In this document: positions 1 to 8,468 of the stretch, piece after piece
How positions within the stretch are numbered: position 1 is the first letter of the stretch
Layout: the number at the start of each line of letters is the position of its first letter
NCBI RefSeq assembly: GCF_023516455.1
Contig: NZ_JAMGBA010000002.1
Location: 1,001,866 to 1,065,865 of the forward strand
Length of the DNA: 64,000 bases
Source: Sphingomonas caseinilytica
Lineage (GTDB): Bacteria > Pseudomonadota > Alphaproteobacteria > Sphingomonadales > Sphingomonadaceae
Direction of reading: 5' to 3'
Notes under the pieces: model-generated
What the model was told of the DNA's origin: nothing
What the model saw: only the letters and a program-made list of their open reading frames with translations
The model's database searches: none
Made by a program: the position numbers and the translations under genes

Positions 1-37
1 TGCCGGTCGAGTCCCGACACGCAGCCCGAGAGAGCCC

Positions 38-1363
38 ATGTCCATCGAACTGAAGATGCCCGCCCTGTCGCCGACGATGGAAGAAGGGACGCTGGCCAAG
101 TGGCTGGTCAAGGAAGGGGACACGGTATCTTCGGGCGATATCCTGGCCGAAATCGAAACCGACAAGGCAACGATGGAATTCGAAGCCGTCGATGAGGGCA
201 AGATTGCCAAGATCCTGATTCCCGAAGGCTCGGACGGCGTGAAGGTCGGAACGCCGATCGCCATCCTGGCCGGAGAAGGCGAAGATGCTAGCAACCAAAG
301 CGCATCTGTTTCCGCCGCCTCGCCGCCGCCGAAGGCTGAAGCGGCACCTCCGCCCAAGGTGGAAGAACCGAAGGTGCAGGCCGCACCGCCGGCAAAAGGC
401 GGAGGCGAAACGCCGGCTGCCTCGCCGACGCCGGCCGCTCCCGCGCCGAAGACCGACAGCGGGGACCGCATCAAGGCTTCGCCACTGGCCCGCCGCCTCG
501 CCGAGGCGCAGGGTATCGATCTTTCGACGCTGAAGGGTTCGGGACCCGGTGGACGGATTGTCCGCGCCGACCTCGGAACCGCGGCTGGCGGCGCCATGGC
601 TGCTCCTGCCCCGACCGCGGCGGCGCCGGCACCTGCCGCCGCTCCGGCCCCGGCACATGTCGAGCCGCTCGATATCCCGCATGAGGCGGTCAAGCTCTCC
701 AACATGCGCAAGACGATCGCTCGGCGCCTGACGGAATCGAAGCAGCAGATCCCGCACATCTATCTGACGCTCGATGCGAACCTCGACGCGCTGCTGAAGC
801 TTCGCACCGAGCTCAACGCCGGCCTCGCCAGCCGCGGGGTGAAGCTGTCGGTCAACGACATGCTGATCAAGGCGCTTGCGCTGGCGCTGATCGAAGTTCC
901 GGAATGCAACGTCAGCTTCGGCGGCGATCAGCTGATCAAATATAACCGCGCCGATATTTCGGTCGCGGTCAGCATTCCCAACGGCCTCATCACGCCGATC
1001 ATCGTCGACGCCGGCAACAAGGCGATTTCGGCGATCAGCAAGGAAATGGCCGACCTTGCCGCCCGGGCGAAGGAAGGAAAGCTCCAGCCGCATGAATATC
1101 AGGGCGGCACTGCCTCCTTGAGCAACATGGGCATGTTCGGGATCAAGCATTTCGAAGCGGTCATCAATCCGCCGCAAGCGATGATCATGGCCATCGGCGC
1201 AGGCGAAAAGCGGCCCTACGTCATCGACGACAGCTTGCAGATCGCAACCGTGATGAGCGCCACCGGAAGCTTCGACCACCGCGCCATCGACGGCGCCGAC
1301 GGGGCGCGGCTGATGAAATTATTCAAGGAGTTGGTCGAAAGTCCGCTGGCACTGGTGGCCTGA
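38..1363 (+). CDS. pdhC: Dihydrolipoamide acetyltransferase, E2 of pyruvate dehydrogenase
   Basis: E2 core of the pyruvate dehydrogenase complex; it moves acetyl groups from lipoamide to CoA in the cytoplasm. Of 441 residues, 1-76 form one lipoyl domain with the lysine of ETDKATME (Lys43). An Ala/Pro-rich linker leads to a peripheral subunit-binding domain (about 144-180, [17 protein letters not shown]), a second Ala/Pro linker, and the catalytic acyltransferase domain from about 215 with DHRAIDG (His414, Asp418). Length and order fit alphaproteobacterial PDH E2. The E1 genes would lie just upstream, outside the window. The next gene starts one base after the stop, so co-transcription is likely, and lpdA (E3) follows 1 kb downstream. 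The alternative, 2-oxoglutarate dehydrogenase E2, is less likely given the lipoyl motif and neighbours. Confidence 0.95.
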   Translation: MSIELKMPALSPTMEEGTLAKWLVKEGDTVSSGDILAEIETDKATMEFEAVDEGKIAKILIPEGSDGVKVGTPIAILAGEGEDASNQSASVSAASPPPKAEAAPPPKVEEPKVQAAPPAKGGGETPAASPTPAAPAPKTDSGDRIKASPLARRLAEAQGIDLSTLKGSGPGGRIVRADLGTAAGGAMAAPAPTAAAPAPAAAPAPAHVEPLDIPHEAVKLSNMRKTIARRLTESKQQIPHIYLTLDANLDALLKLRTELNAGLASRGVKLSVNDMLIKALALALIEVPECNVSFGGDQLIKYNRADISVAVSIPNGLITPIIVDAGNKAISAISKEMADLAARAKEGKLQPHEYQGGTASLSNMGMFGIKHFEAVINPPQAMIMAIGAGEKRPYVIDDSLQIATVMSATGSFDHRAIDGADGARLMKLFKELVESPLALVA

Positions 1364-1364
1364 C

Positions 1365-1577
1365 ATGAAGTGGCTCCCCGCTCTCCTCCTGGGTGCGATC
1401 CTGGGCTTCGTCTTGCCGATGTTTTTCGGCGGACAGGATGGGGTCTGGATGGCCGGCTGGACCAAATGGGGGACCATAAGGCCAGTGGCCGGATCGCCAG
1501 GGCTTCTATTCTCGGTCCCGCTCTTCGTGGGCTCCGCAATCGCCTTGCGGATGTTCTTCAACTGGCACAGCCGCTGA
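1365..1577 (+). CDS. Small membrane protein in pdh operon
   Basis: Predicted 70-residue protein of unknown function. It has two hydrophobic segments, about residues 4-22 (LPALLLGAILGFVLPMFFG) and 47-64, joined by a Trp/Gly-rich stretch, so it is probably a two-pass inner-membrane protein. The ATG lies one base past the pdhC stop and the gene ends 9 bases before the thioesterase, which implies translation from the pdh mRNA. No family is recognised. The reading is supported by operon packing and a coherent membrane pattern rather than by homology. An overlapping frame (1370-1594) is Arg/Pro-rich shadow. Confidence 0.6.
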   Translation: MKWLPALLLGAILGFVLPMFFGGQDGVWMAGWTKWGTIRPVAGSPGLLFSVPLFVGSAIALRMFFNWHSR

Positions 1578-1586
1578 GACGGCGGA

Positions 1587-1955
1587 ATGATTGATCGCAC
1601 GCCACTCATTCGCGTGACCGCAATGCCCTCCGATACCAATCCCTATGGCGGGGTATTCGGCGGCTGGCTGATGGGCCAGATGGGCCTCGCCTGCGGCTCC
1701 TTCGCGTCGCGCCACACCGGCGGCAAGGCCATCCTGGTTGCCGCGGACCAACTCAAGTTTCCTGGTGCAATGGCGGTCGGCGACGAGCTTAGCATCTATG
1801 TCAATCTGCTGAAGCAGGGACGGACGTCGCTGAAACTCAAGGCGGAAGCCATCGCGCGCGAACGCGACGGCGATGGGGAAAAGCTGGTGGCGGAAGGTGA
1901 ACTCACCTTCGTCGCCCTCGACGAAAACAACCAGCCTCGGGAGATCGGCGCATGA
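1587..1955 (+). CDS. Hotdog-fold acyl-CoA thioesterase (YciA-like)
   Basis: A 122-residue single hotdog-domain protein resembling the YciA/acyl-CoA hydrolase group, which cleaves acyl-CoA to free acid and CoA. The N-terminal half shows the family pattern of a conserved Asn-Pro-x-Gly-x-x-x-Gly-Gly stretch (TNPYGGVFGGWLMGQMG) on the central helix. The C-terminal half is the beta-rich part with VGDELSIYV and LKLKAEAIAR. Length matches the family. It sits inside the pdh operon 9 bases after the small membrane gene, suggesting a link to acetyl- or acyl-CoA balance. Its exact substrate cannot be read from sequence. Confidence 0.82.
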   Translation: MIDRTPLIRVTAMPSDTNPYGGVFGGWLMGQMGLACGSFASRHTGGKAILVAADQLKFPGAMAVGDELSIYVNLLKQGRTSLKLKAEAIARERDGDGEKLVAEGELTFVALDENNQPREIGA

Positions 1956-1960
1956 GTGGT

Positions 1961-2005
1961 CCCTCTCCCCTCGCGGGAGAGGGAAAGGCATCGCGCAGCG
2001 ATGCC
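1961..2005. repeat. Left boundary repeat of DUF559 cassette (two hairpins)
   Basis: Positions 1961-1983 form an imperfect palindrome of CCCTCTCCC and GGGAGAGGG arms. Positions 1987-2005 form a second perfect hairpin (GGCATCGC/GCGATGCC). The 23 bases at 1961-1983 are the exact reverse complement of 2361-2383 on the other side of the DUF559 gene. CCCTCTCCC-type palindromes are common dispersed intergenic repeats in proteobacteria. Confidence 0.85.
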
Positions 2006-2044
2006 AGGGAGAGGGGGCGGGTGTTGCGCAGCCGCGCGAAGACG

Positions 2045-2407
2045 ATGCGCTCGGCCCCAACTGAGGCAGAGCACAGGCTTTGGCAGATTCTTCGTGCGAA
2101 GAGGTTCGCCGGTTATAAATTCCGGCGGCAAGCTCCCGTCGATTTCTACATCGCGGACTTCATTTGTCTGTCTCAACGGTTGATTATTGAGCTGGATGGC
2201 AGTCAGCATTTGGACAATGCGACAGATATGGAGCGCGATGCCTATTTGCGTGCCCAAGGCTTCCGAATCATTCGCATTTGGAACAATGACCTTTTCACGA
2301 ATGAGGAAGGCGTCGGAGAGCTGATCTTGTCAGCTCTCCGGGCCGCCCCCTCTCCCCAACCCCTCTCCCGCGAGGGGAGAGGGGCCAACGGAGCATTCAA
2401 TGGCTGA
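2045..2407 (+). CDS. DUF559 domain protein (Vsr-like endonuclease fold)
   Basis: DUF559 proteins share the very-short-patch-repair/PD-(D/E)XK nuclease fold; no cellular role is firmly established. The diagnostic core is clear: TEAEHRLWQILRAKRFAGYK, FRRQAPVDFYIADF, then LIIELDGSQH and a late FRIIRIWNND. The Asp of YIADF, Glu-x-Asp of ELDG and Gln-His are the expected active-site positions. The frame is open from an ATG at 1952, but residues before 2045 only translate the left repeat, so the ATG at 2045 is preferred. The C-terminal 25 residues translate the right-hand repeat and the gene ends 8 bases inside lpdA. It appears inserted between otherwise adjacent pdh operon genes. Confidence 0.8.
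   Translation: MRSAPTEAEHRLWQILRAKRFAGYKFRRQAPVDFYIADFICLSQRLIIELDGSQHLDNATDMERDAYLRAQGFRIIRIWNNDLFTNEEGVGELILSALRAAPSPQPLSREGRGANGAFNG
2361..2383. repeat. Right boundary repeat of DUF559 cassette
   Basis: Imperfect palindrome with CCCTCTCCC/GGGAGAGGG arms, exactly the reverse complement of 1961-1983. It is preceded at 2347-2358 by a partial direct copy (CCCCTCTCCCC). It lies inside the 3' end of the DUF559 frame and 16 bases before the lpdA start, so it may also form a hairpin in the lpdA leader. Confidence 0.85.
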
Positions 2408-3812
2408 TACCTACGACCTCATCGTCCTCGGCTCCGGTCCCGGCGGCTATGTCGCCGCGATCCGCGCGGCCCAGCTTGGCCTCAAGACCGCGATCGTCGA
2501 ACGCGAGAATTTGGGCGGCATCTGCCTCAACTGGGGCTGCATCCCGACAAAGGCTTTGCTTCGCTCCGGAGAGATGCTGCACCACATGCGCCACGCCGAC
2601 AGCTTCGGCCTGGTCGCGGGCGAGGTGAAGCCGGATCTCGCCAAGATCGTCGCGCGCAGCCGCGGCGTGGCAAAGCAGCTTAATCAGGGCGTCACGCACC
2701 TGATGAAAAAGAACAAGATCACGGTCTACATGGGCGTCGGCGAAATCACCGCGCCGGGCAAGATGACCGTGACCGCTGACGGCAAGAAATCCGAGCTTGC
2801 GACCAAGCACATCATTATCGCCACGGGCGCCCGCGCCCGCGAGCTCCCCTTTGCGCAGTCGGACGGCAAGAAGATCTGGACCTACCGCCACGCGATGACG
2901 CCCGCCGAGATGCCGACCGAGTTGCTGGTCATCGGCTCCGGCGCGATCGGGATCGAGTTCGCAAGCTTCTACAACGACATGGGCGCCAAGGTGACCGTGG
3001 TTGAAATGCTCGACCGCGTCGTTCCGGTCGAGGATTCGGAAGTCAGCGACTTCCTCGCCAAGAGCCTCGCCAAGCAGGGCATGACATTGTTGACCTCGGC
3101 CGGCGTCGAAAGCCTGAAGGCCGATGCCAAGGGCGTCGCGGCGAAGATCAAGACCAAGGACGGCAAGGTGGAGGAGAAGCGCTTCTCGCACTGTATCGTC
3201 GCGGTCGGGATTGCTCCCAACACCGAAAATATCGGGATCGAGAAGCTGGGCGTGAAAACCACCAAGGGCCATATCGACACCGACGCCATGTGCCGAACCA
3301 ATGTGCCAGGCATCTCGGCGATCGGCGACGTCACTGCGCCGCCCTGGCTGGCGCATAAGGCCAGCCATGAAGGGATCATCGCGGTCGAGGCGATCGCGCA
3401 GGCGCTGGGCAACAAGGACGTCCATCCGCACGCGATGGATCCGACGAACATCCCGGGCTGCACATACTGCCACCCGCAGGTTGCAAGCGTCGGCCTGACC
3501 GAGGCCAAGGCCAAGGAAGCCGGCCATGAAGTGAAGGTCGGCAAATTCCCCTTCATCGGCAACGGCAAGGCAATCGCGCTGGGCGAGGTCGAAGGCTTCG
3601 TGAAGACGGTGTTCGACGCCAAGACCGGCGAACTTCTCGGCGCGCACATGATCGGTGCTGAAGTGACCGAATTGATTCAGGGCTACACGGTCGGAAAGAC
3701 GGCGGAGCTGGTCGAGACGGACTTCATCAACACCGTATATCCGCATCCGACGATCAGCGAGACGATGCACGAAAGCGTTCTCGCGGCATTCGGGCGGGTG
3801 CTGCACATCTGA
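2400..3812 (+). CDS. lpdA: Dihydrolipoyl dehydrogenase (E3)
   Basis: FAD-dependent E3 that reoxidises dihydrolipoamide with NAD+, serving pyruvate and possibly 2-oxoglutarate dehydrogenase. The 470 residues show the FAD GxGPGG motif (11-16), the redox disulfide in GGICLNWGCIPT (Cys42, Cys47), an NAD-binding GSGAIGIEFASF segment and the second FAD motif AIGDVT. The C-terminal catalytic pair sits in HPTISE (His449, Glu454). Length is standard. It overlaps the DUF559 end by 8 bases; the start is fixed by MADTYDLIVLG. With pdhC upstream it completes the E2-E3 end of the pdh locus. Confidence 0.96.
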   Translation: MADTYDLIVLGSGPGGYVAAIRAAQLGLKTAIVERENLGGICLNWGCIPTKALLRSGEMLHHMRHADSFGLVAGEVKPDLAKIVARSRGVAKQLNQGVTHLMKKNKITVYMGVGEITAPGKMTVTADGKKSELATKHIIIATGARARELPFAQSDGKKIWTYRHAMTPAEMPTELLVIGSGAIGIEFASFYNDMGAKVTVVEMLDRVVPVEDSEVSDFLAKSLAKQGMTLLTSAGVESLKADAKGVAAKIKTKDGKVEEKRFSHCIVAVGIAPNTENIGIEKLGVKTTKGHIDTDAMCRTNVPGISAIGDVTAPPWLAHKASHEGIIAVEAIAQALGNKDVHPHAMDPTNIPGCTYCHPQVASVGLTEAKAKEAGHEVKVGKFPFIGNGKAIALGEVEGFVKTVFDAKTGELLGAHMIGAEVTELIQGYTVGKTAELVETDFINTVYPHPTISETMHESVLAAFGRVLHI

Positions 3813-3973
3813 AGACCGGTAAAGGTCCGGAACGAAAACTCTGTCCTACAGCTGCAATTCCGTGCAACGCATCGCCGTGTAATGTCCAAGCGCTTCGACT
3901 TGCTTTGGGCGCAGTCGATTTTAACGCACGTCAGTGCGAAGATTAGTGAAGATTCGAGAAAATGGGGGTGGGG

Positions 3974-5254
3974 ATGAAGAAGCTTGTTGCTGGCCTGATT
4001 GGCGCTCTGATCGCGTCCACTGCGAATGCGGCGACGGTCGTTACCGCCGATCGCTATCTTGACGTTCAGACCGGCAAATATGTCGAGCATCCGGCGATCT
4101 TCGTCGACGACATGGGACGGATCACATCGATTGCCGACGCGCAGACGGTGCGCTGGGGCGCCGAGGTCAAGCACATCAATCTTGCGGGCAAGACATTGGT
4201 CCCCGGGCTGATCGACATGCACACTCATTTGGGACCGGCCGACATCGGCGGCTATCGCTTCCTCGAATATACCGACAGCTTCTGGCCGGTGGTTGCCACC
4301 AGCACCGCGCGCGACATGCTCGACGGCGGCTTCACCACGATGCGCGTCGTCGGATCGGGCCAATGGGCGGACGTCGGGCTGAAGCAGGCGATCGAGGCCG
4401 GCTATGTCGTCGGCCCGCGTATTGTCCCGGCTGGAAATGCGCTGGGCGCAACCGGTGGCCATTGCGATGACACCTATTTGCCGCCGAGCGCGCAGAAAGA
4501 TCACAAGGAAGAGGGCATCGGCGATAGCCCGGAGGAGCTGAAGTACCAGGTCCGCCGACAGCGCAAGTTCGGCGCGGAAGTGATCAAGGTTTGCGCGACC
4601 GGCGGCGTCTTCTCGCGCGGCGATACGCCGGGGCAGCAGCAGCTGACCGAGGAGGAGCTGCGGGCAATCGCCGACGAGGCGCATATGCAGGGCCTTCGCG
4701 TCGCGGCCCACGCCCACGGCGCCTCCGGGATCAACGCCGCGATCCGCGCGGGCATCGACACGATCGAACATGTCAGCCTGCTCGACGACGAGAGCATTCG
4801 CCTGGCCAAGGCGCGGGCGCGCCCGGTCTGGTTCTCGATGGACATCAAGAACACGGACTATACCCAGGCCGAAGGCCGCAAGAATGGCGAGCTTGAGGAG
4901 AATATCCGCAAGGATCGCGAGATCGGCCAGATACAGCGGGACAATTTCCGCAAAGCAAACGCCGCAGGTGTTCGGATGGTTTTCGGGTCGGACGCGGGCG
5001 TGATGCCGCACTCGATGGTCGGTCAGCAGTTCGCCGTGATGGTCGAATATGGAATGACGCCGCTTCAGGCGATCCAGGCCGCGACCCGCAATGCAGCGGA
5101 AGCGCTCGGCAAGACCGGCGACGTCGGCGCCATCGCCGTAGGTCGCTTCGGCGATATGGTCGCGGTGACCGGCGATCCGACGGCCAATGTCCGGCTGCTC
5201 GAGGCTCCGGACGCGGTTATCCTCGGCGGGAAGCAGATCCAGAAGGCGCACTGA
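3974..5254 (+). CDS. Exported amidohydrolase (imidazolonepropionase-like), paralogue 1
   Basis: Amidohydrolase-superfamily metalloenzyme of the imidazolonepropionase-related/Xaa-Pro dipeptidase-like group. A signal peptide (MKKLVAGLIGALIASTANAA) points to the periplasm. Metal ligands are visible: His-x-His in DMHTHLGP, the lysine in EVIKVCATGGV that would be carbamylated, His in AHAHGASG and IEHVSL, and Asp in GSDAGVMPH. A start at 3962 is also possible; the ATG at 3974 is preferred because the GGGGG before it is a ribosome site and it gives a clean signal peptide. Two paralogues lie at 8907-10190 and 31710-33035. Substrate is unknown; peptides or lactam/imide compounds are possible. Confidence 0.85.
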   Translation: MKKLVAGLIGALIASTANAATVVTADRYLDVQTGKYVEHPAIFVDDMGRITSIADAQTVRWGAEVKHINLAGKTLVPGLIDMHTHLGPADIGGYRFLEYTDSFWPVVATSTARDMLDGGFTTMRVVGSGQWADVGLKQAIEAGYVVGPRIVPAGNALGATGGHCDDTYLPPSAQKDHKEEGIGDSPEELKYQVRRQRKFGAEVIKVCATGGVFSRGDTPGQQQLTEEELRAIADEAHMQGLRVAAHAHGASGINAAIRAGIDTIEHVSLLDDESIRLAKARARPVWFSMDIKNTDYTQAEGRKNGELEENIRKDREIGQIQRDNFRKANAAGVRMVFGSDAGVMPHSMVGQQFAVMVEYGMTPLQAIQAATRNAAEALGKTGDVGAIAVGRFGDMVAVTGDPTANVRLLEAPDAVILGGKQIQKAH

Positions 5255-5276
5255 ACCTTCGGCCTCGAGGCCGGTT
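5254..5276. other. GC-rich hairpin after amidohydrolase
   Basis: Inverted repeat built on GGCCTCGAGGCC with flanking AACC/GGTT arms, directly after the amidohydrolase stop and 9 bases before the DUF3140 start. It has no T-run, so an RNA-processing or weak termination role is only possible. Confidence 0.35.
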
Positions 5277-5284
5277 GAGGATGG

Positions 5285-5626
5285 ATGGCGGCAATCGACA
5301 AGGCCAAGGTCCGCAGCGAGTTCGCCGAAGCGGTCAACATGACCGCTTCGGAACTGGGCGATTGGCTAAAGACCGACGAAAGCCGGAAGGTCGGCTTCAA
5401 AGGCAAGGATGGCGATGCCGCCGAGAGCGTCGGTCACGCCAGCGGCCGGCGGATCGTGAAGCTGTTGGGCAAGAAGCAGGGCGAGCTATCGGACGACGAC
5501 TATGCGCATATGCGAAAAGTGGTCGGCTTTGTTCGCCGGCACTGTGCCCAGCGGCCGGAAAACATCTACACCTCCCGTTGGCGCTATTCGCTGATGAATT
5601 GGGGACATGATCCTTGCCGGGATTAA
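5285..5626 (+). CDS. DUF3140 family protein
   Basis: A 113-residue small cytoplasmic protein matching the DUF3140 pattern: a helical N-terminal half with FAEAVNMTASELGDWL, a central SVGHASGRRIVKLL, and a C-terminal RKVVGFVRRHCAQRP followed by SLMNWGHDP. The conserved S-x-x-x-G-H-x-S-G-R-R segment and the terminal NWGHDP are the features used for recognition. The family is often labelled DNA-binding, but no biochemical role is established here. It lies 30 bases after the amidohydrolase and could share its transcript. Confidence 0.8.
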   Translation: MAAIDKAKVRSEFAEAVNMTASELGDWLKTDESRKVGFKGKDGDAAESVGHASGRRIVKLLGKKQGELSDDDYAHMRKVVGFVRRHCAQRPENIYTSRWRYSLMNWGHDPCRD

Positions 5627-5715
5627 CCCCGATCACCGTCATCGATAATTTCTGATTGAACCAGTTCGCCGAAGGGCCATTTAGCTTCGGATACGCGAGC
5701 CTCGGGAGGATCGGC

Positions 5716-6117
5716 ATGAAGGGCTACCACGACGATATCGAGCAGCAGACGACCGGCAACGACGATTTTCGCCGCGTCCTTTACACCGGCAAGCATCTGC
5801 AGCTGGTGCTCATGAGCCTGCCGCCGGGCTGCGACATCGGCGCGGAGGTTCATGAAGACCGCGACCAGTTCTTCCGTTTCGAGGAAGGCAATGGCCAGGT
5901 CGACATCGACGACAATAGCTACGACGTCGTCGACGGAAGCGCGATCGTCGTTCCAGCCGGATCCAGGCACAATGTGCGCAACACCGGTGACGCGCCGCTG
6001 AAGCTCTACACCCTCTATGGTCCGCCTGAGCATAAGGACGGGATCGTCCAGTCGACCAAGGAAGAGGCCGACGCCCGCCATCATGAAGAGGAGTGGGACG
6101 GGGGTACGACCGAGTAA
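5716..6117 (+). CDS. Cupin domain protein
   Basis: A 133-residue single-domain cupin. The first cupin motif is degenerate (SLPPGCDIGAEVHEDRDQFFRFEEGNG, with one His and Glu residues rather than the full HxH) and the second is VVPAGSRHNVRNTG. The ATG at 5716 follows GGGAGGATC, a good ribosome site, so the upstream in-frame ATG at 5656 is not used. The His/Glu/Asp-rich tail (EADARHHEEEWDGG) is typical of stand-alone bacterial cupins. A metal-bound sugar or small-molecule role is possible; no specific reaction can be assigned. Confidence 0.82.
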   Translation: MKGYHDDIEQQTTGNDDFRRVLYTGKHLQLVLMSLPPGCDIGAEVHEDRDQFFRFEEGNGQVDIDDNSYDVVDGSAIVVPAGSRHNVRNTGDAPLKLYTLYGPPEHKDGIVQSTKEEADARHHEEEWDGGTTE

Positions 6118-6181
6118 TTAAGCTTGTTCGTCAACCAATATGTAGGGCGCGAAGCATAGGCTCCCGCACAGGAGAAGGCCT

Positions 6182-6769
6182 ATGCACAGCTTTCAGCCGT
6201 CACGTGGACGGATCTTTTTCGAGGTCCTCTGCGCAATGGGAATCGCAGCGTCCTGTGGTGGGGCATGGCTGCAAACCGGCGCATCGGCGCTGCTGGCCTC
6301 TGCCGGCGTTGCGACCCTCTACGCCCTCGTTCACTTCTTTGACCTCTTCCGGCGCGATCCGTCCGTGGCGGTTGAGCCGCAACGGATAGACTTCACGCCG
6401 GCGGGAGAGGCTAACCTGGCAGTGGCCAGCGAGGTCTTTGCACCAGAGCCGACGGTCAGGGAAATGGTTGACGCACTGGAACTCGATCCCCGCTTGACCG
6501 AATTTGGCGAAGCGCAGGTCCAACCGGTCGAACCGCTTGCCGTCCATGAGGACGAGGCTGCGCCGGAAAAGGCACCTCGCAAGGCAAGCCGCCGAACCTC
6601 TGGTGCGCCGAAGAAGACCAAGGTCAAACAAGTCGCGGATACGGAACCGGTCGTCGCCGAACCGGTGTTCGTCGAGCAAGTGACCCAAACCCATGTGGCG
6701 CCGCTGTTCGAGCCGGATCCATTCCACCGAATGCCGCGTCAGGGGTTCGGCCGCCGGGGGCAGCTTTAA
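6182..6769 (+). CDS. Membrane-anchored protein with charged tail
   Basis: A 195-residue protein of unknown function. Residues about 12-50 form two hydrophobic helices (FFEVLCAMGIAASCGGAWL and ALLASAGVATLYALVHFF). They are followed by a long acidic then Lys/Arg-rich region (KAPRKASRRTSGAPKKTKVK, about 127-146), and a Pro-rich end with FGRRGQL. This suggests two membrane passes with a disordered cytoplasmic tail. AGGAGAAGGCCT precedes the ATG. No family recognised; it stands alone between the cupin and the aminotransferase. Confidence 0.65.
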   Translation: MHSFQPSRGRIFFEVLCAMGIAASCGGAWLQTGASALLASAGVATLYALVHFFDLFRRDPSVAVEPQRIDFTPAGEANLAVASEVFAPEPTVREMVDALELDPRLTEFGEAQVQPVEPLAVHEDEAAPEKAPRKASRRTSGAPKKTKVKQVADTEPVVAEPVFVEQVTQTHVAPLFEPDPFHRMPRQGFGRRGQL

Positions 6770-6812
6770 GGGGTAGCTTGCAAAGGCGGCGCCGCCGCTC
6801 CACGCTCCTCCC

Positions 6813-7730
6813 ATGGCCCAATCGATGCACGACGTTTCGGACCCCCGAAACGCCTCGATCCTCATCAATGTCAGCGGAGAGCTGAAACCTCGCCCAGAAG
6901 CGGTCGTGTCTGTTTTCGATTCCGGCTTCATGCTTGGCGACGGAGTGTGGGAAGGGCTTCGTGTCCACAAGGGGCGAATGGCCTTCCTCGATCGCCACCT
7001 CGACCGCCTGTTCGAAGGCGCCAAGGCGATCGCGATGGATATCGGCCTGTCGCGCGAAGAGCTGGTGCAGCGCCTCTATGAAACGCTCGATGCCAACAAG
7101 ATGGATGAAGGCGTCCATATCCGCCTGATGGTCACGCGCGGCGTCCGCTCGACCCCTTACCAGGATCCCCGCGTCGTGGTGTCGCCCGCAACCATCGTCA
7201 TCATTCCCGAATATAAGGAACCGGATCCGGCGGTTTACGAGCGGGGCCTGAAGCTGTTCACGGTCCATGTCCGGCGCGGAGATCCTGCGGTGCAGGACCA
7301 GAAGATCAACAGCCATTCCAAGCTCAACTGCATCACTGCCCGCATCCAGGCGACGCAGGCCGGTGCGGACGAGGGCCTGATGCTCGATCCGCACGGCTTC
7401 GTCGCGACCTGCAATTCGACCCATTTCTTCATCGTCCGAAAGGGCGAAGTGTTGACCTCCAGCGGAAAATATTGCCTCGGCGGTATCACTCGGAACGTGG
7501 TGCTGGAGGTCTGCCGCGAGGCCGGCATTCCGGCGTTCGAGAAGGACTTCTCGCTTACTGACGTCTACGGCGCCGACGAAGCCTTCGTCACCGGAACCTT
7601 CGCCGGCATCGTCCCGGTTCGCGAAGTCGATGGACGGTCGCTGGAATGCCGGGGCCCGATGGTCGCTCGGCTTCAGCAGCTTTACCAGGACCGGGTCGAG
7701 CGCGACGTCGCGGAACAGAAGCGGCCGTGA
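6813..7730 (+). CDS. Class IV aminotransferase (BCAT/D-amino acid transaminase-like)
   Basis: A 305-residue fold-type IV PLP aminotransferase. Recognition features are the N-terminal SVFDSGFMLGDGVWEGLRV, the catalytic lysine in KINSHSKLNCI (Schiff base lysine of SKLN), the DEGLMLDPHGFVATCNSTHFF strand and the GGITRNVVLEVC phosphate-binding turn. In this family Glu-x-x-x-x-x-Asn-hydroxyl segments bind PLP; here the Glu is replaced within VATCNST, which is unusual. Substrate may be a branched-chain or D-amino acid or aminodeoxychorismate-like; the sequence alone does not decide. The gene overlaps the next one (GTGA), so the two are translationally coupled. Confidence 0.85.
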   Translation: MAQSMHDVSDPRNASILINVSGELKPRPEAVVSVFDSGFMLGDGVWEGLRVHKGRMAFLDRHLDRLFEGAKAIAMDIGLSREELVQRLYETLDANKMDEGVHIRLMVTRGVRSTPYQDPRVVVSPATIVIIPEYKEPDPAVYERGLKLFTVHVRRGDPAVQDQKINSHSKLNCITARIQATQAGADEGLMLDPHGFVATCNSTHFFIVRKGEVLTSSGKYCLGGITRNVVLEVCREAGIPAFEKDFSLTDVYGADEAFVTGTFAGIVPVREVDGRSLECRGPMVARLQQLYQDRVERDVAEQKRP

Positions 7731-8455
7731 CCATCCGCATCGCGATGTGGTCGGGCCCAAGAAACCTTTCCACGGCGATGATGCGAAGCTTTGGATCCCG
7801 AGCGGACACCTTCGTCTCCGACGAGCCGTTCTACGGCGCCTATCTCAAGGCAACGGGCGACCCTCAGCCGATGGCCGACGACGTCATGGCATCGATGGAT
7901 TGCGACTGGCACGGCGTAGCGCGGGCCATGACTGGCCCAGCTCCAACGGTGGCTTCGATCTGGTACCAGAAGCACATGGCCCACCACATGGTGGGTCCGA
8001 TCTCCCACGACGATCTGCCGGGATTGCGCCACGCCTTCCTTATCCGCGATCCGGAACGCGTCATCGCCAGCTATGCCGCCAAACGCGTCGCGGTTCGGCC
8101 CGAACATCTGGGCGTGGAGCGCCAGGTCGAGTTCTTCGAGCGTGAAGCGGATCGGCTTGGCCATGCGCCGCCGGTGATCGACAGCGCCGACATCTTGCGC
8201 GACCCGGCAACCATGCTTGAGCGGCTGTGCCAGGCACTGTCTATTCCGTGGGACCCGGCGATGTTGACTTGGGAGCCCGGAATTCGTGAGACCGACGGCA
8301 TCTGGGCATCGCATTGGTACGATGCGGTCGCGGCAAGCACCGGATTCGGCCGGCCGGATCGTGAGGAAGTCGAACTCGACGACGAGGAGAGGCGCGTCGC
8401 CGATCAATGCCGGCCATTTTACGAGCGGTTAGCGATGCACCGCCTCATGCGCTGA
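7727..8455 (+). CDS. Sulfotransferase-like P-loop protein
   Basis: A 242-residue sulfotransferase-fold protein. The N-terminal RIAMWSGPRNLSTAMMRSF matches the PAPS 5'-phosphosulfate loop of this superfamily, and HAFLIRDPERVIASYA the 3'-phosphate-binding Arg...Ser motif. The start is the GTG at 7727, whose last bases overlap the upstream TGA; the in-frame ATG at 7646 would run deep into the aminotransferase. Coupling to a class IV aminotransferase suggests joint action on an amino or keto acid derivative, but no PAPS-dependent reaction is shown. Some members may bind other nucleotides. Confidence 0.8.
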   Translation: MTIRIAMWSGPRNLSTAMMRSFGSRADTFVSDEPFYGAYLKATGDPQPMADDVMASMDCDWHGVARAMTGPAPTVASIWYQKHMAHHMVGPISHDDLPGLRHAFLIRDPERVIASYAAKRVAVRPEHLGVERQVEFFEREADRLGHAPPVIDSADILRDPATMLERLCQALSIPWDPAMLTWEPGIRETDGIWASHWYDAVAASTGFGRPDREEVELDDEERRVADQCRPFYERLAMHRLMR

Positions 8456-8468
8456 AGACCTGTCTGGT

